Source of the DNA: VRUE01 sp963764365
GTDB lineage: Bacteria > Actinomycetota > Thermoleophilia > Solirubrobacterales > 70-9
Reading direction: 5' to 3'
Length of the DNA: 64,000 nt
Assembly (NCBI GenBank): GCA_963764365.1
Contig: CAVXSI010000022.1
Location: 124,001 to 188,000 of the forward strand
Below, one piece after another: positions 25,555-32,846 of the stretch. Numbering within the stretch: the stretch's first letter is position 1; each line of letters begins with the position of its first letter. Both the position numbers and the translations under genes were made by a program. The notes beneath the pieces were generated by a model that was not told where the DNA came from, searched no databases, and was given only the letters and a program-made list of their open reading frames with translations.

Positions 25555-26265
25555 CTAACCGCGCGGGCGCTTCTTCGCCATGCCCGGGCGGCGGGGGAGA
25601 TCCGCCGGGGTTGAACCGAGCTTGCGAAGCACGTGGAGATGGCGGTGCTTGCTGCCGGCGCGGTCGCCGACATCGAGGATCTGCTCCGGGCGCATCGCCA
25701 GCTGTTTCGAGGCGTTGACCAGCTGCCGCTCCTCGTCGGGATCGCGCCTGCCCTTCCAGGCGACGAGGACGCCGTTTTCCCGCAGAAGCGGCGAGGCGAG
25801 CTCGGCCAGGGTCGAGAGGCGGCCGACCGCGCGGGCAGTCACGACGTCGAAGCTCTCACGAGAGTCCCCGACCGCGATCTCCTCCGAGCGGGCGTTGACG
25901 ACGCTCGCGTTGGCGATCCCAACTGCGGCGATCGCCCGCCGCATGAACTCGCACTTGCGACCCACCGACTCGACCAGCTCGACCTGCGCCTGAGGTAGAG
26001 CGACGGCGAGAACAAGTCCAGGAAACCCAGCCCCAGAGCCGAGGTCAGCAATCCGCCCGGCCCGACACAGCTCCTCCACCTCGAGCCCGGTAAGGCTGTC
26101 CTCGACATGCACCCGCCAAGCCCGCTCAGGCTCCGTAACCGAACTAACCGAAGCCCGCTCATCCCCAAGCAGCTGAAGCACCAGCGAGATCGTCGCCCCC
26201 TGCGCCGCACTCAAGGGGTCTCGGGGCAGGGCCGGAGCGTCTTGTACTTTTTTTGCGGGGTGCAT
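25555..26265 (-). CDS. rsmG: 16S rRNA (guanine-527-N7)-methyltransferase RsmG
   Basis: A SAM-dependent methyltransferase acting on 16S rRNA. Visible: HVEDSLTGLEV, SAM loop ADLGSGAGFPGL, ELVESVGRKCEFMRR, and VTARAVGRLSTLAELASPLL. The C-terminus ends in a basic tail. The start is uncertain: the longest frame begins at ATG 26265, inside fold-back element B1, while TTG at 26214 begins exactly at the element's edge and gives 219 residues, closer to the conserved domain. It belongs to the leftward origin cluster in the usual order with jag, yidC and rnpA. Confidence 0.9.
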   Translation of the reverse strand: MHPAKKVQDAPALPRDPLSAAQGATISLVLQLLGDERASVSSVTEPERAWRVHVEDSLTGLEVEELCRAGRIADLGSGAGFPGLVLAVALPQAQVELVESVGRKCEFMRRAIAAVGIANASVVNARSEEIAVGDSRESFDVVTARAVGRLSTLAELASPLLRENGVLVAWKGRRDPDEERQLVNASKQLAMRPEQILDVGDRAGSKHRHLHVLRKLGSTPADLPRRPGMAKKRPRG

Positions 26266-26326
26266 CTCGGACGGCCTCCCCCTGTCTTCAAAAAAAGTTA
26301 AGCGGAGGCCCTGCCCCGAGACCCCT
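26214..26326. repeat. Fold-back element, family B, copy 1
   Basis: The arms 26214-26233 and 26307-26326 are perfectly complementary over 20 bp. The core has GGAGCGTCTTGTACTTTTT at one end and AAAAAAAGTTAAG at the other, closely matching the element at 61905-61987. The jag stop codon is in one arm and the longest rsmG frame starts inside it. The T-rich inner segments could serve as a terminator on either strand. Confidence 0.8.
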
Positions 26327-26816
26327 ACTCCGCCACCAAGGGAGCGACGATCACGCGCCGCCGCGGCTCGTCCCCTTCGCTGAAGGTCTCGATCCCCGCC
26401 CGCTCTTTCAGGTGCTCGTGGACGACGCGCCGTTCCTGGGCGCTCATCGGGTCCATCTCGACGCTTGCGTTGTGCTCCAGCGCCTGCTCGGCGGCCCGAT
26501 CCGCCCGCGCCGTCAGCACCTCACGGCGGCGGTCGCGATACCCGGACGCGTCGAGCACGACCCGCTTGCGGTCGCGCATCCCGCGGAACGCGGCCTGGTA
26601 GCAGAGCAGCTGCACCGCGTCGATCGTCTGACCCCGTTTGCCGATCAGCAGCCCGTAGTCGTCCTCGCCGACCACCACGGCATCGATCCGCTCCTCGTCC
26701 TCGGAGATCTCCACCTCGCCGTTGAGGTCGAGCCCGTCAAGCACCGCCTCGACAAGCTCCCGCACCCGCTCGGCGGGCTCCTCCGGCCATTCCCCATTAG
26801 CGCTCATACCCGGCAC
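26325..26816 (-). CDS. Jag/KhpB-type KH-R3H RNA-binding protein
   Basis: A 163-residue protein with a KH domain (ideal GLLIGKRGQTIDAVQLL loop) followed by an R3H domain ending AQERRVVHEHLKER, then EGDEPRRRVIVAP. It lacks the long N-terminal Jag domain. KhpB proteins bind RNA and influence cell division. The start is ATG at 26816 (MPGMSANG, with a second ATG at codon 4). It lies downstream of yidC in the normal order; family A copy 4 separates them. Confidence 0.93.
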   Translation of the reverse strand: MPGMSANGEWPEEPAERVRELVEAVLDGLDLNGEVEISEDEERIDAVVVGEDDYGLLIGKRGQTIDAVQLLCYQAAFRGMRDRKRVVLDASGYRDRRREVLTARADRAAEQALEHNASVEMDPMSAQERRVVHEHLKERAGIETFSEGDEPRRRVIVAPLVAE

Positions 26817-26889
26817 ACCCTATTCCAGCCTGAAAGCCAAGGGGGATCGGGGGCTCTCCAGCTCAGCGAGAGACGCTGCGGTCCCAGTC

Positions 26890-27020
26890 GTCGGGGAGAC
26901 CCTTCGGAAGTGCCTCGCGAAGCGGGCACCGCAGAGTGATTCTTGCCGCGAAGCGGCTCCTCGCCGGTGAGCGGAGCGCCAGCGAAGCGAACATAGGCAC
27001 TTCCGAAGGGTCTCCCCGAC
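26890..27020. repeat. Fold-back element, family A, copy 4
   Basis: The arms 26890-26914 and 26996-27020 are perfectly complementary over 25 bp. The core CCTCGCGAAGCGGGCACC, then GCAGAGTGATTCTTG, CCGCGAAGCGGC and GCGAAGCGAACATAGG is the cleanest example of the family. It lies between jag (start 26816) and the yidC stop (27063). Confidence 0.85.
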
Positions 27021-27062
27021 GGCCGGACGCGAGGCCGGGCGAGGGTTACCCCGTGCCCGGCC

Positions 27063-27821
27063 CTACCTGCGCTTCTTCTTCTTCTTCGGCGGCGGAGGGG
27101 GCGGTTTGGCCGCCGCGACTTCCTCCGGAGTGGCCACCTGGGGCGCCGGGATCAGTCGCTGGATCGTGTATTGCTGGCCGATCGTCCAAAAGTTGGTCGT
27201 GATCCAGTAGAGGACGAGGCCGGCCGGGAAGCTGATGATGAAGGGGACGAAGATGAACGGCAGCACCATCATCATCGTCCGCTGGCTTTTGTCGGCGGTG
27301 ACCGACATCACCATGCCGGAGACGAGCTGGGTGCCGACGTAGAGGACCAGGAGGACGATCAGTTCGGCGCCGGTCGCCTTCGCGGTCAGGTCGTGGATGA
27401 AGAGGAACGACGCTTCGCTGCCGCATTCGCCGGCCTTGCAGCCGATATCGGCGGGGAGCTCGGTGCGGAGGACGTAGAAGAGGCTGATGAAGACCGGGAA
27501 CTGCGCCACCAGCGGGATGCAGGAGGCAAACGGGTTGACTTTGTTCTCTTTGTAGAACGCCATCATCTCCTGCTGCATGCGCTGTTTGTCGTTCTTGTAT
27601 TTCGCCTGGATTTCTTTGATCCGCGGCTGCAGCGCCTGCATCGCCCGCATGCCCTTGAGCGATTTGTAGGTCAGCGGGATCAGCAGCGCGCGGGCGACGA
27701 TGGTCAGCGCGATGATCGACATCCCCCAGCTGAGGCCGGCGTTGTCGTGGAAGAACTTCAGGACTTCGTTGGCGATGTTGACCAGGAACTGCGGCGCGAG
27801 CTGGATCGCAAGCGGGAGCAT
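27063..27821 (-). CDS. yidC: Membrane protein insertase YidC/Oxa1
   Basis: A 252-residue insertase for membrane proteins. It lacks the large periplasmic domain of Gram-negative YidC. Visible: a first helix, a cytoplasmic coiled-coil hairpin (about residues 60-100, MRAMQALQPRIKEIQAKYKN), a conserved PVFISLFYVLR helix, and later helices with MVLPFIFVPFIISFPAGLVL. The C-terminus is a poly-Pro/poly-Lys tail (PPPPPPKKKKKRR) that may bind ribosomes. The loop holds two cysteines (GCKAGECG). The start is ATG at 27821, overlapping the yidD stop by one base. Confidence 0.95.
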   Translation of the reverse strand: MLPLAIQLAPQFLVNIANEVLKFFHDNAGLSWGMSIIALTIVARALLIPLTYKSLKGMRAMQALQPRIKEIQAKYKNDKQRMQQEMMAFYKENKVNPFASCIPLVAQFPVFISLFYVLRTELPADIGCKAGECGSEASFLFIHDLTAKATGAELIVLLVLYVGTQLVSGMVMSVTADKSQRTMMMVLPFIFVPFIISFPAGLVLYWITTNFWTIGQQYTIQRLIPAPQVATPEEVAAAKPPPPPPKKKKKRR

Positions 27822-28087
27822 CAGGAGTGGGCCTCGTGGTACTCGGTCGGGTCCACCGGGCCGACCCGCAGGGTGAAGCGGTCGGGAACCGGATCGAAGC
27901 CGCCGTGGCTGAGCGGGTTGCAGCGCAGCAGGCGCCAGATGGCGAGCAGAACGCCGCGCAGGCCGAAGCGGCGGATCGACTGCGCCGCGTACTGCGAGCA
28001 GGTCGGCTCGTAGCGGCAGCGGCGCGGCAGCGAAGGCGAGATCCAGCGCTGGTAGGCGGCGATCGGCGCCAGCAGGACCCGTTTCAC
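27821..28087 (-). CDS. yidD: Membrane protein insertion efficiency factor YidD
   Basis: An 88-residue protein with the family core RYEPTCSQYAAQSIRRFG, then RLLRCNPLSHGGFDPVP; its three cysteines are conserved. It assists YidC at the membrane. The start is GTG at 28087, and the GTGA overlap with the rnpA stop lies inside the parS sequence. Tight packing with rnpA and yidC implies one transcript. Confidence 0.95.
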   Translation of the reverse strand: MKRVLLAPIAAYQRWISPSLPRRCRYEPTCSQYAAQSIRRFGLRGVLLAIWRLLRCNPLSHGGFDPVPDRFTLRVGPVDPTEYHEAHS

Positions 28088-28094
28088 GTGGAAC
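28081..28094. promoter_or_regulatory. parS site for ParB
   Basis: GTTTCACGTGGAAC differs by one base from the palindromic parS core GTTTCACGTGAAAC used by actinobacterial and other ParB proteins. It lies within about 3.5 kb of parB and 0.6 kb of dnaA, the usual position near the origin. It coincides with the yidD start and rnpA stop codons, so its sequence is also constrained by coding. I saw no second site this good in the window. Confidence 0.8.
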
Positions 28095-28449
28095 GCTCCC
28101 GCGGCGAGCCGCCGCTCAGCGCCTCTTCGAGGCTCTTGCGAGCACCGTCCGCGCCCTCGCGGTCGATCAGCGAGCCGATCTCGGGGCGGGCGACGATCAC
28201 GAAGTCGTGGCGCGGCGGCAACCGATCGGCGAGCTTCCAGAACGCCTCGCGCAGCGTCCGCTTGACCCGATTGCGCTCCACAGCGCCACCGACCTTGCGA
28301 CTGACCGAGACGCCGAGCCGCACATCGAGGCGCTCCTCGTCCTTGCGAGGGAAGCTGTAAAGCACGAGGTAGCGGGTGGCGTGTGAGGAGCCGTCGCGAT
28401 AGACGCGGTCGAACTCGCCGCTGCGCGAGAGGCGGCGTCGCTTCGGCAT
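28084..28449 (-). CDS. rnpA: Ribonuclease P protein component
   Basis: A 121-residue basic protein that pairs with RNase P RNA to mature tRNA 5' ends. Visible: RLSRSGEFDRVYRDG near the N-terminus, RLGVSVSRKVGGAVERNRVKR (the RNR signature in KVGGAVERNRVKRTLRE), and FVIVARPEI. The start is ATG at 28449, two bases after rpmH, in the near-universal rpmH-rnpA pair. Confidence 0.96.
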   Translation of the reverse strand: MPKRRRLSRSGEFDRVYRDGSSHATRYLVLYSFPRKDEERLDVRLGVSVSRKVGGAVERNRVKRTLREAFWKLADRLPPRHDFVIVARPEIGSLIDREGADGARKSLEEALSGGSPRERST

Positions 28450-28451
28450 CT

Positions 28452-28586
28452 CTACGGGGTGAGGCGCTTGCGGCCTTTGCGACGTCGCCGCTTGAGGATC
28501 GCGCGGCCGCCGCGCGTAGCCATCCTCGCTCGGAAGCCGTGGGTCTTGGCCCGCTTTCGCCGCTTTGGCTGGTAGGTCCGCTTCAT
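28452..28586 (-). CDS. rpmH: Ribosomal protein bL34
   Basis: A 44-residue, strongly basic protein (MKRTYQPKRRKRAKTHGFRA onward) with the complete bL34 sequence. I chose ATG at 28586; the frame is open to 28679, but the family always begins MKRT(Y/F)QP. It is the first gene of the leftward rpmH-rnpA-yidD-yidC-jag-rsmG-parA-parB series and divergent from dnaA. Confidence 0.97.
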   Translation of the reverse strand: MKRTYQPKRRKRAKTHGFRARMATRGGRAILKRRRRKGRKRLTP

Positions 28587-28717
28587 CGAGCGTCGCAGTA
28601 TACGGACGCCGATCCGATTCCGGGGAACGGGCCCGCGGCGAACGGCGGGAATCTTTCCTCGGGATTTGCGACCCGCCACAGCTCCGCCCTCACGGCCGCC
28701 GCTATGGTCGCTCGCCG
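28587..28717. other. rpmH-dnaA divergent intergenic region
   Basis: 131 bp between the divergent rpmH and dnaA starts. It must carry promoters for both operons and is one of two candidate origin locations. I see no sequence close to a DnaA box (TTATCCACA or TTGTCCACA) and no AT-rich unwinding element. GGGAATCTTTCC and GGGATTTGCG near 28647-28670 are the only slightly AT-richer spots. Confidence 0.5.
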
Positions 28718-30046
28718 GTGCCGAATGACCTCGATCGACAGCAGCTTGAAGCCCTCTGGGAGGGCGTCAGGCAACGCCTGCGCGGAGCCGTCCCCGAGTC
28801 GACCTTCAAGATCTGGCTGGAGCCGCTGCGGCCGGTCGGGGCGCAGGGTCAGACCCTCTACCTGGCCGCCCCCGAGGGCGTCCGCACCTGGGTCGAGCGT
28901 CGCTACTCCTCGCTGCTGAGCGAAGCTCTGGCCGCGGGCGGCGGCAGCCTGAGCGAGGTCGCCTTCGCCGATGCCGGCGGGACCGCGAACACGCCCGACG
29001 GGTCGCCCACCACCGAGCTCAACCCCACCTACACCTTCGATCGCTTCGTGATCGGCGAGGGGAACCGCATCGCCCACGCCGCCGCGCTGGCTGTTGCCGA
29101 GACGCCCTCGGAGGCCTACAACCCGCTCTTCCTCCACGGCCCGCCCGGGCTCGGCAAGACCCACCTGCTGGGGGCGATCGCCAACTACCTGCGGATCAAC
29201 GCCCCCGGGCTCAGCGTCCGCTACACGACTGCCGAGGGCTTCACCAACGAGTTCGTCGCCGCCCTGCGATCGAGCGGCGCCGAGAGCTTCAAGGCCCGCT
29301 ACCGCGATCTGGACGTGCTGCTGGTCGACGACGTCCAGTTCCTGCAGGGCAAGCAGCACACCGAGGAGGAGTTCTTCCACACCTTCAACGCCCTCTACGA
29401 GGGGGGCAGCCAACTCGTCCTCTCCGCCGACCGGCTGCCGAGCGAGCTCTCGACCCTCGCCTCGCGCCTGCGCGATCGCTTCGAGTGGGGCCTGGCGATC
29501 CCCGTCGCCCCCCCCGACCTGCCGACCCGGACGACCGTGCTGCAGCGCCTCGCCCACGAGGCCGGCCTCGACGGTGCCGACCTCGACGCGCTCTCCGAGC
29601 TGGCGCGGCGGATCGACGCCAACGTCCGCCGGCTGCACGGCGCCCTGACCAAGGTGATCGCCCACGCATCGCTGACCGCGAAGCCGCTCAGCCCGGAGCT
29701 GATCGCCGAGCTGATCCCGCACGGGCAGAAGCGGCCCCAGCCGACCGACGTCGAAGCGATCCAGGAGCGGGTGGCGAGCGCCTTCGGGATCTCCCGCGCC
29801 GAGCTGGTCGGAAGCAGCCGTGCCACGACCCCCCTGCGCGCCCGCCAGGTGGCGATCCTGCTCACCCGCGAGTCCACCGACCTCTCGCTGCCGCAGATCG
29901 GCCGCCTCTACGGCGGCCGCGATCACTCGACCGTCCTCAACTCGCTGAAGCGGGTCGAAGCGAGCCTCGTCTCCGACGCCGACCTCGCCGCCCGCGTGGC
30001 CGCCCTCCGCGACGCCGTCCACAGCCCCGCCGACGATCCATGCTGA
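28718..30046 (+). CDS. dnaA: Chromosomal replication initiator protein DnaA
   Basis: A 442-residue AAA+ initiator. N-terminal domain I (LWEGVRQRLRGAVPESTFKIW) is followed by a short linker, Walker A GPPGLGKTHLL, Walker B VLLVDDVQFLQGK, a sensor region with RLRDRFEWGLA, and domain IV with the DNA-binding signature LPQIGRLYGGRDHSTVLNS. Domain II is much shorter than in Streptomyces. I chose GTG at 28718 (VPNDLDRQQLEALWEG), the natural start of domain I; the longer frame to 28565 is antisense to rpmH. Confidence 0.96.
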   Translation: MPNDLDRQQLEALWEGVRQRLRGAVPESTFKIWLEPLRPVGAQGQTLYLAAPEGVRTWVERRYSSLLSEALAAGGGSLSEVAFADAGGTANTPDGSPTTELNPTYTFDRFVIGEGNRIAHAAALAVAETPSEAYNPLFLHGPPGLGKTHLLGAIANYLRINAPGLSVRYTTAEGFTNEFVAALRSSGAESFKARYRDLDVLLVDDVQFLQGKQHTEEEFFHTFNALYEGGSQLVLSADRLPSELSTLASRLRDRFEWGLAIPVAPPDLPTRTTVLQRLAHEAGLDGADLDALSELARRIDANVRRLHGALTKVIAHASLTAKPLSPELIAELIPHGQKRPQPTDVEAIQERVASAFGISRAELVGSSRATTPLRARQVAILLTRESTDLSLPQIGRLYGGRDHSTVLNSLKRVEASLVSDADLAARVAALRDAVHSPADDPC

Positions 30047-30150
30047 CAACCGACGGGACTGTCAGAATCGGCCTCTTCCCACAGCTTCACCCACAGCCTG
30101 GATTTCGCATGGCCAGGCCGATTTCGCATGATCTCGGCAGTTTCCACAGG
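30015..30150. promoter_or_regulatory. dnaA-dnaN junction with clustered DnaA-box-like sites
   Basis: Four CCACAG cores occur on the same strand: CCGTCCACA ending 30023, CTTCCCACA ending 30083, TCACCCACA ending 30095 and GTTTCCACA ending 30148. Each matches 6-7 of 9 positions of actinobacterial DnaA boxes. GATTTCGCATG is directly repeated at 30101-30111 and 30120-30130. The dnaA-dnaN spacer holds oriC in several actinobacteria. The boxes are weak, so the origin call is tentative. Confidence 0.45.
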
Positions 30151-30181
30151 AACTAATCCAACTCAAGAGGGAATCAATCGC

Positions 30182-31288
30182 TTGAAGCTCACGATCAAAC
30201 GCGAAGAGCTCGTCTCCAGGCTCTCGGTCATCTCCCGGGCCGTTTCCACCCGCACCGCGACCCAGGCGCTCTCCGGCATCCTCCTCAGCACCGGTGACAG
30301 CGGCGTCGTCCTGGCCGCCACCGATGGCGAGGTGGGCCTGCGGACGGCGCTCGACGCCGAGGTGTCGAGCGGCGGCTCGGCCCTCTTGCCCGGCCGCCTG
30401 CTTGCCGAGCTCGCCCGCTCGCTCGGCGACGGCGACGTCGAGATCGCGCTGCGCGAGGCCGAGCGCGACGTCGAGATCCGCAGCGGCGGCTCCAGCTTCC
30501 ACCTGCGGCTGCTGCCGGCCGAGGACTTCCCGAACCTGCCCGAGCAGGGGCCCGAGCCGCTGAAGATCCCGGCCCCCGCCCTGGCGGAGACGGTCGACCT
30601 GGTCGCCCGCGCCGCCTCGCGCGACGACATGCGGCCGGTCCTCACCGGCGTGCTGGTCAGCGCCTCGGGTGAGGAGATGACGATGGTCGCAACCGACTCC
30701 TACCGCCTGGCGGTGAAGCGGACGACGCTGGAGAGCCCGATCGGCGGCGAGCTGGAGGCGAACATCCCAGCTCGCGCGCTGCGCGAGCTGGGGCGGATCG
30801 TCGCCGCCGACGGCGTCGAGGAGGTCGCGGTCAGCCTGCTGCCGAACCAGGCGGTATTCAGCGCAGGGCCGGTCCTCCTCAACACGAGGCTGATCGACGG
30901 CCAGTTCCCCAACTTTCGACAGCTCCTGCCGGAGTCCTACGAGCACGACGTGCGGCTGCCGCGCTCCGAGCTGCTCGAGGTCGTCCGCCGGGTCAGCCAG
31001 CTGGCGCAGCGCAACGCGCCGCTGCGGCTCGCGTTCTCCGCGGGCGAGCTGCAGGTTTCCGCGTCGACGCCCGACGTCGGCGACGCCGAGGAGGGGATGC
31101 CCGCGGCCTTCGAGGGCGAGCCGCTGGAGATCGGCTTCAACCCCGAGTTCCTCCGCGACGGGATCGAAAGCATCGCCGACGACGAGGTGATGCTGCGGCT
31201 GATCTCGCCGCTGCGCCCGGGCCTGCTGCAGCCGGTCGACAACGAAGACTTCCGCTACCTGGTGATGCCGATCCGCCTCAACGCCTAG
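30182..31288 (+). CDS. dnaN: DNA polymerase III beta sliding clamp
   Basis: A 368-residue protein of three clamp domains that tethers polymerase III to DNA. Visible: KLTIKREELVSRL at the start, TRTATQALSGILL, RPVLTGVLVSA, VATDSYRLAVK, VLLNTRLIDGQFPNFRQLLP, and the usual C-terminus FRYLVMPIRL. I chose TTG at 30182 (LKLTIKREEL), preceded by AGAGGGA; the frame runs up to ATG 30128 through the possible origin region. Length is normal. Confidence 0.95.
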   Translation: MKLTIKREELVSRLSVISRAVSTRTATQALSGILLSTGDSGVVLAATDGEVGLRTALDAEVSSGGSALLPGRLLAELARSLGDGDVEIALREAERDVEIRSGGSSFHLRLLPAEDFPNLPEQGPEPLKIPAPALAETVDLVARAASRDDMRPVLTGVLVSASGEEMTMVATDSYRLAVKRTTLESPIGGELEANIPARALRELGRIVAADGVEEVAVSLLPNQAVFSAGPVLLNTRLIDGQFPNFRQLLPESYEHDVRLPRSELLEVVRRVSQLAQRNAPLRLAFSAGELQVSASTPDVGDAEEGMPAAFEGEPLEIGFNPEFLRDGIESIADDEVMLRLISPLRPGLLQPVDNEDFRYLVMPIRLNA

Positions 31289-31294
31289 GCCGGC

Positions 31295-32386
31295 GTGCTG
31301 GTCGCCCGGGTCGAAGCGAGGCCGCTGCGCAGCCTCGACGGCGTTCGGATCGACCTCGGCCCCGGGATCGTCAGCCTGGTCGGGCCGAACGGCGCCGGCA
31401 AGACCAACCTGCTCGAGGCGCTCTACTTCGCCCTCACCGGCCGCTCGTTCCGGACCGCCGACCGGCGCGAGCTGATCCCCTTCGGCAGCCCGCTCGCCCG
31501 GGCCGAGGCGGTCGTCCGCGACGAGGACGGGATCGAGCACCGCCTGCTTGCCTCGGTCAGCCGCAGCGAGGGCCGCCGGCACCTGCTCGACGGCGATCCG
31601 GCGGAGCCGGCGACCCTGGCCCGGCAGCGCCCTCCGGTCGCGGTCTTCTCGCCCGACCGGCTCGCCCTGGTCAAGGGGCCGCCGGCCGAGCGCCGGGCCC
31701 ACCTCGACAGCTACGTCGCCGCCCGCCGGCCCTCCCACGGCGGGCTGCGGCAGCGCTACGGCCAGGCGCTGGCGCAGCGCAACGCGCTGATCGCCCGGCT
31801 CGCCGCCGGGGGTGGGGGCGGCGACCTCGACGTCTGGGACGCGGCGCTCGCCGAGGCGGCGGCGGAGCTGGTCGCCGCCCGGGCCGAGGCGGTAGCCGAG
31901 CTGGCGCCGCCGTTCTCGGCGGCGGCGGCCGAGCTGGGCCTCGAAGGCGCCGCCTCGCTCGAATACGCGCCGCGGGCGGCCGGCTCGGCGGAGGAGATCC
32001 GGCTCGGGCTCGGCGAGCGTCGCGAGGCCGACCTGCGCCTCGGCCGCACGTCCTGGGGGCCGCACCTCGACGAGCTGAAGATCGAGACCGATGGCCGGGC
32101 GCTGCGTCGCTACGGATCGCAGGGCCAGCAGCGCGCGGCCCTCCTCGCCCTGCTGTTCGCCCAGCGCGAGGCGCTGCAGGCGGCCCACCGCGTCGCGCCG
32201 CTGCTGCTGCTCGACGACGTGATGAGCGAGCTCGACCCCGAGCGCCGGGAGCGGCTGGTCGGGCGGCTCGCCGCCGGCGGCCAGGCGCTGATCACCGCCG
32301 CCGCCGAGGAGTCGGTGCCGCCGCGGGCGCTGGAGCGGATGCTGCGCATGCCGCCGGAACAAGCTGCCCGGGCGGCGGCAGCGTGA
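31295..32386 (+). CDS. recF: DNA replication/repair protein RecF
   Basis: A 363-residue SMC-like ATPase that loads RecA at gaps. Walker A GPNGAGKTNLLEAL near residue 30, RSFRTADRRELI, FSPDRLALVKGPPAERRAHLD, signature region RRYGSQGQQRAALLAL and Walker B LLLLDDVMSELDPERR. The start is GTG at 31295, six bases after dnaN. Its stop overlaps the DciA-like start by 4 bp (GTGA). Confidence 0.95.
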   Translation: MLVARVEARPLRSLDGVRIDLGPGIVSLVGPNGAGKTNLLEALYFALTGRSFRTADRRELIPFGSPLARAEAVVRDEDGIEHRLLASVSRSEGRRHLLDGDPAEPATLARQRPPVAVFSPDRLALVKGPPAERRAHLDSYVAARRPSHGGLRQRYGQALAQRNALIARLAAGGGGGDLDVWDAALAEAAAELVAARAEAVAELAPPFSAAAAELGLEGAASLEYAPRAAGSAEEIRLGLGERREADLRLGRTSWGPHLDELKIETDGRALRRYGSQGQQRAALLALLFAQREALQAAHRVAPLLLLDDVMSELDPERRERLVGRLAAGGQALITAAAEESVPPRALERMLRMPPEQAARAAAA

Positions 32387-32682
32387 GCCGCCGCCGCGCC
32401 CCGCGCCCCGCGTCGAGCGCCTTGCGCGCCGCCCTCGAGCGCGCCGCGCCGAAGACCCCGCTGGCGGCGGTCCAGGCGGCCTGGGCGGAAGCGGTCGGAG
32501 AGCGGGTCGCGGCGGCGGCGCAGCCGGTCGCCGAACGGGAGGGGGCGGTCGTCGTCGAGTGCTCGGACCCGGTCTGGGCAGAGGAGCTGGACCTGATGCA
32601 GGCCGACCTCCTCGACCGCCTTGCCGGCCGTCTGGGAGAGCGGACGCCGAAGAGTTTGCGCTTTCGTGCGAAAGAGGTCTGA
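32383..32682 (+). CDS. DUF721/DciA-like protein
   Basis: A 99-residue protein of the DUF721 family, positioned as in most actinobacteria between recF and gyrB. Visible: AAVQAAWAEAVGERVAAAAQPVAEREGAVVVECSD, shortened here to the WAEAVGERVAAAAQP and VVVECSDPVWAEEL segments, and LDRLAGRLG. DciA helps load the replicative helicase in bacteria lacking DnaC. The start is GTG at 32383, overlapping recF. It is shorter than mycobacterial homologues, which carry a disordered extension. Confidence 0.88.
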   Translation: MSRRRAPRPASSALRAALERAAPKTPLAAVQAAWAEAVGERVAAAAQPVAEREGAVVVECSDPVWAEELDLMQADLLDRLAGRLGERTPKSLRFRAKEV

Positions 32683-32739
32683 CCTTCGTCATTTTTATCC
32701 GTGTTTTGCAGGGACTTCTTAATCTTCCCGCCGGCCTTC

Positions 32740-32824
32740 TGGGGGGTCGAACTGGTATCCTTATGTCAACTCGTGTTTTCGCCCCGACCCGGCGCGGAGG
32801 GCTTGCCAGGCGGTCGGGGTTTTT
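32740..32824 (+). terminator. Intrinsic terminator or attenuator ahead of gyrB
   Basis: CCCCGACC (32782-32789) pairs with GGTCGGGG (32812-32819) and is followed by TTTTT, a textbook intrinsic terminator 22 bases before the gyrB start. TATCCT near 32755 could be a -10 box, in which case the hairpin would lie in the gyrB leader. GGGTCG near 32740 could pair with CGACCC in the left arm as a competing structure. A plain terminator for the dnaN-recF-dciA unit is the simpler reading. Confidence 0.65.
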
Positions 32825-32846
32825 GCTGAGATCCGGAAGGGACTAA

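Noticed and set aside
26890..27020. Family A elements as tRNA or small structured RNA genes.
   Set aside because: No cloverleaf or T-loop motif, arms differ at each locus, and two copies are in coding frames.
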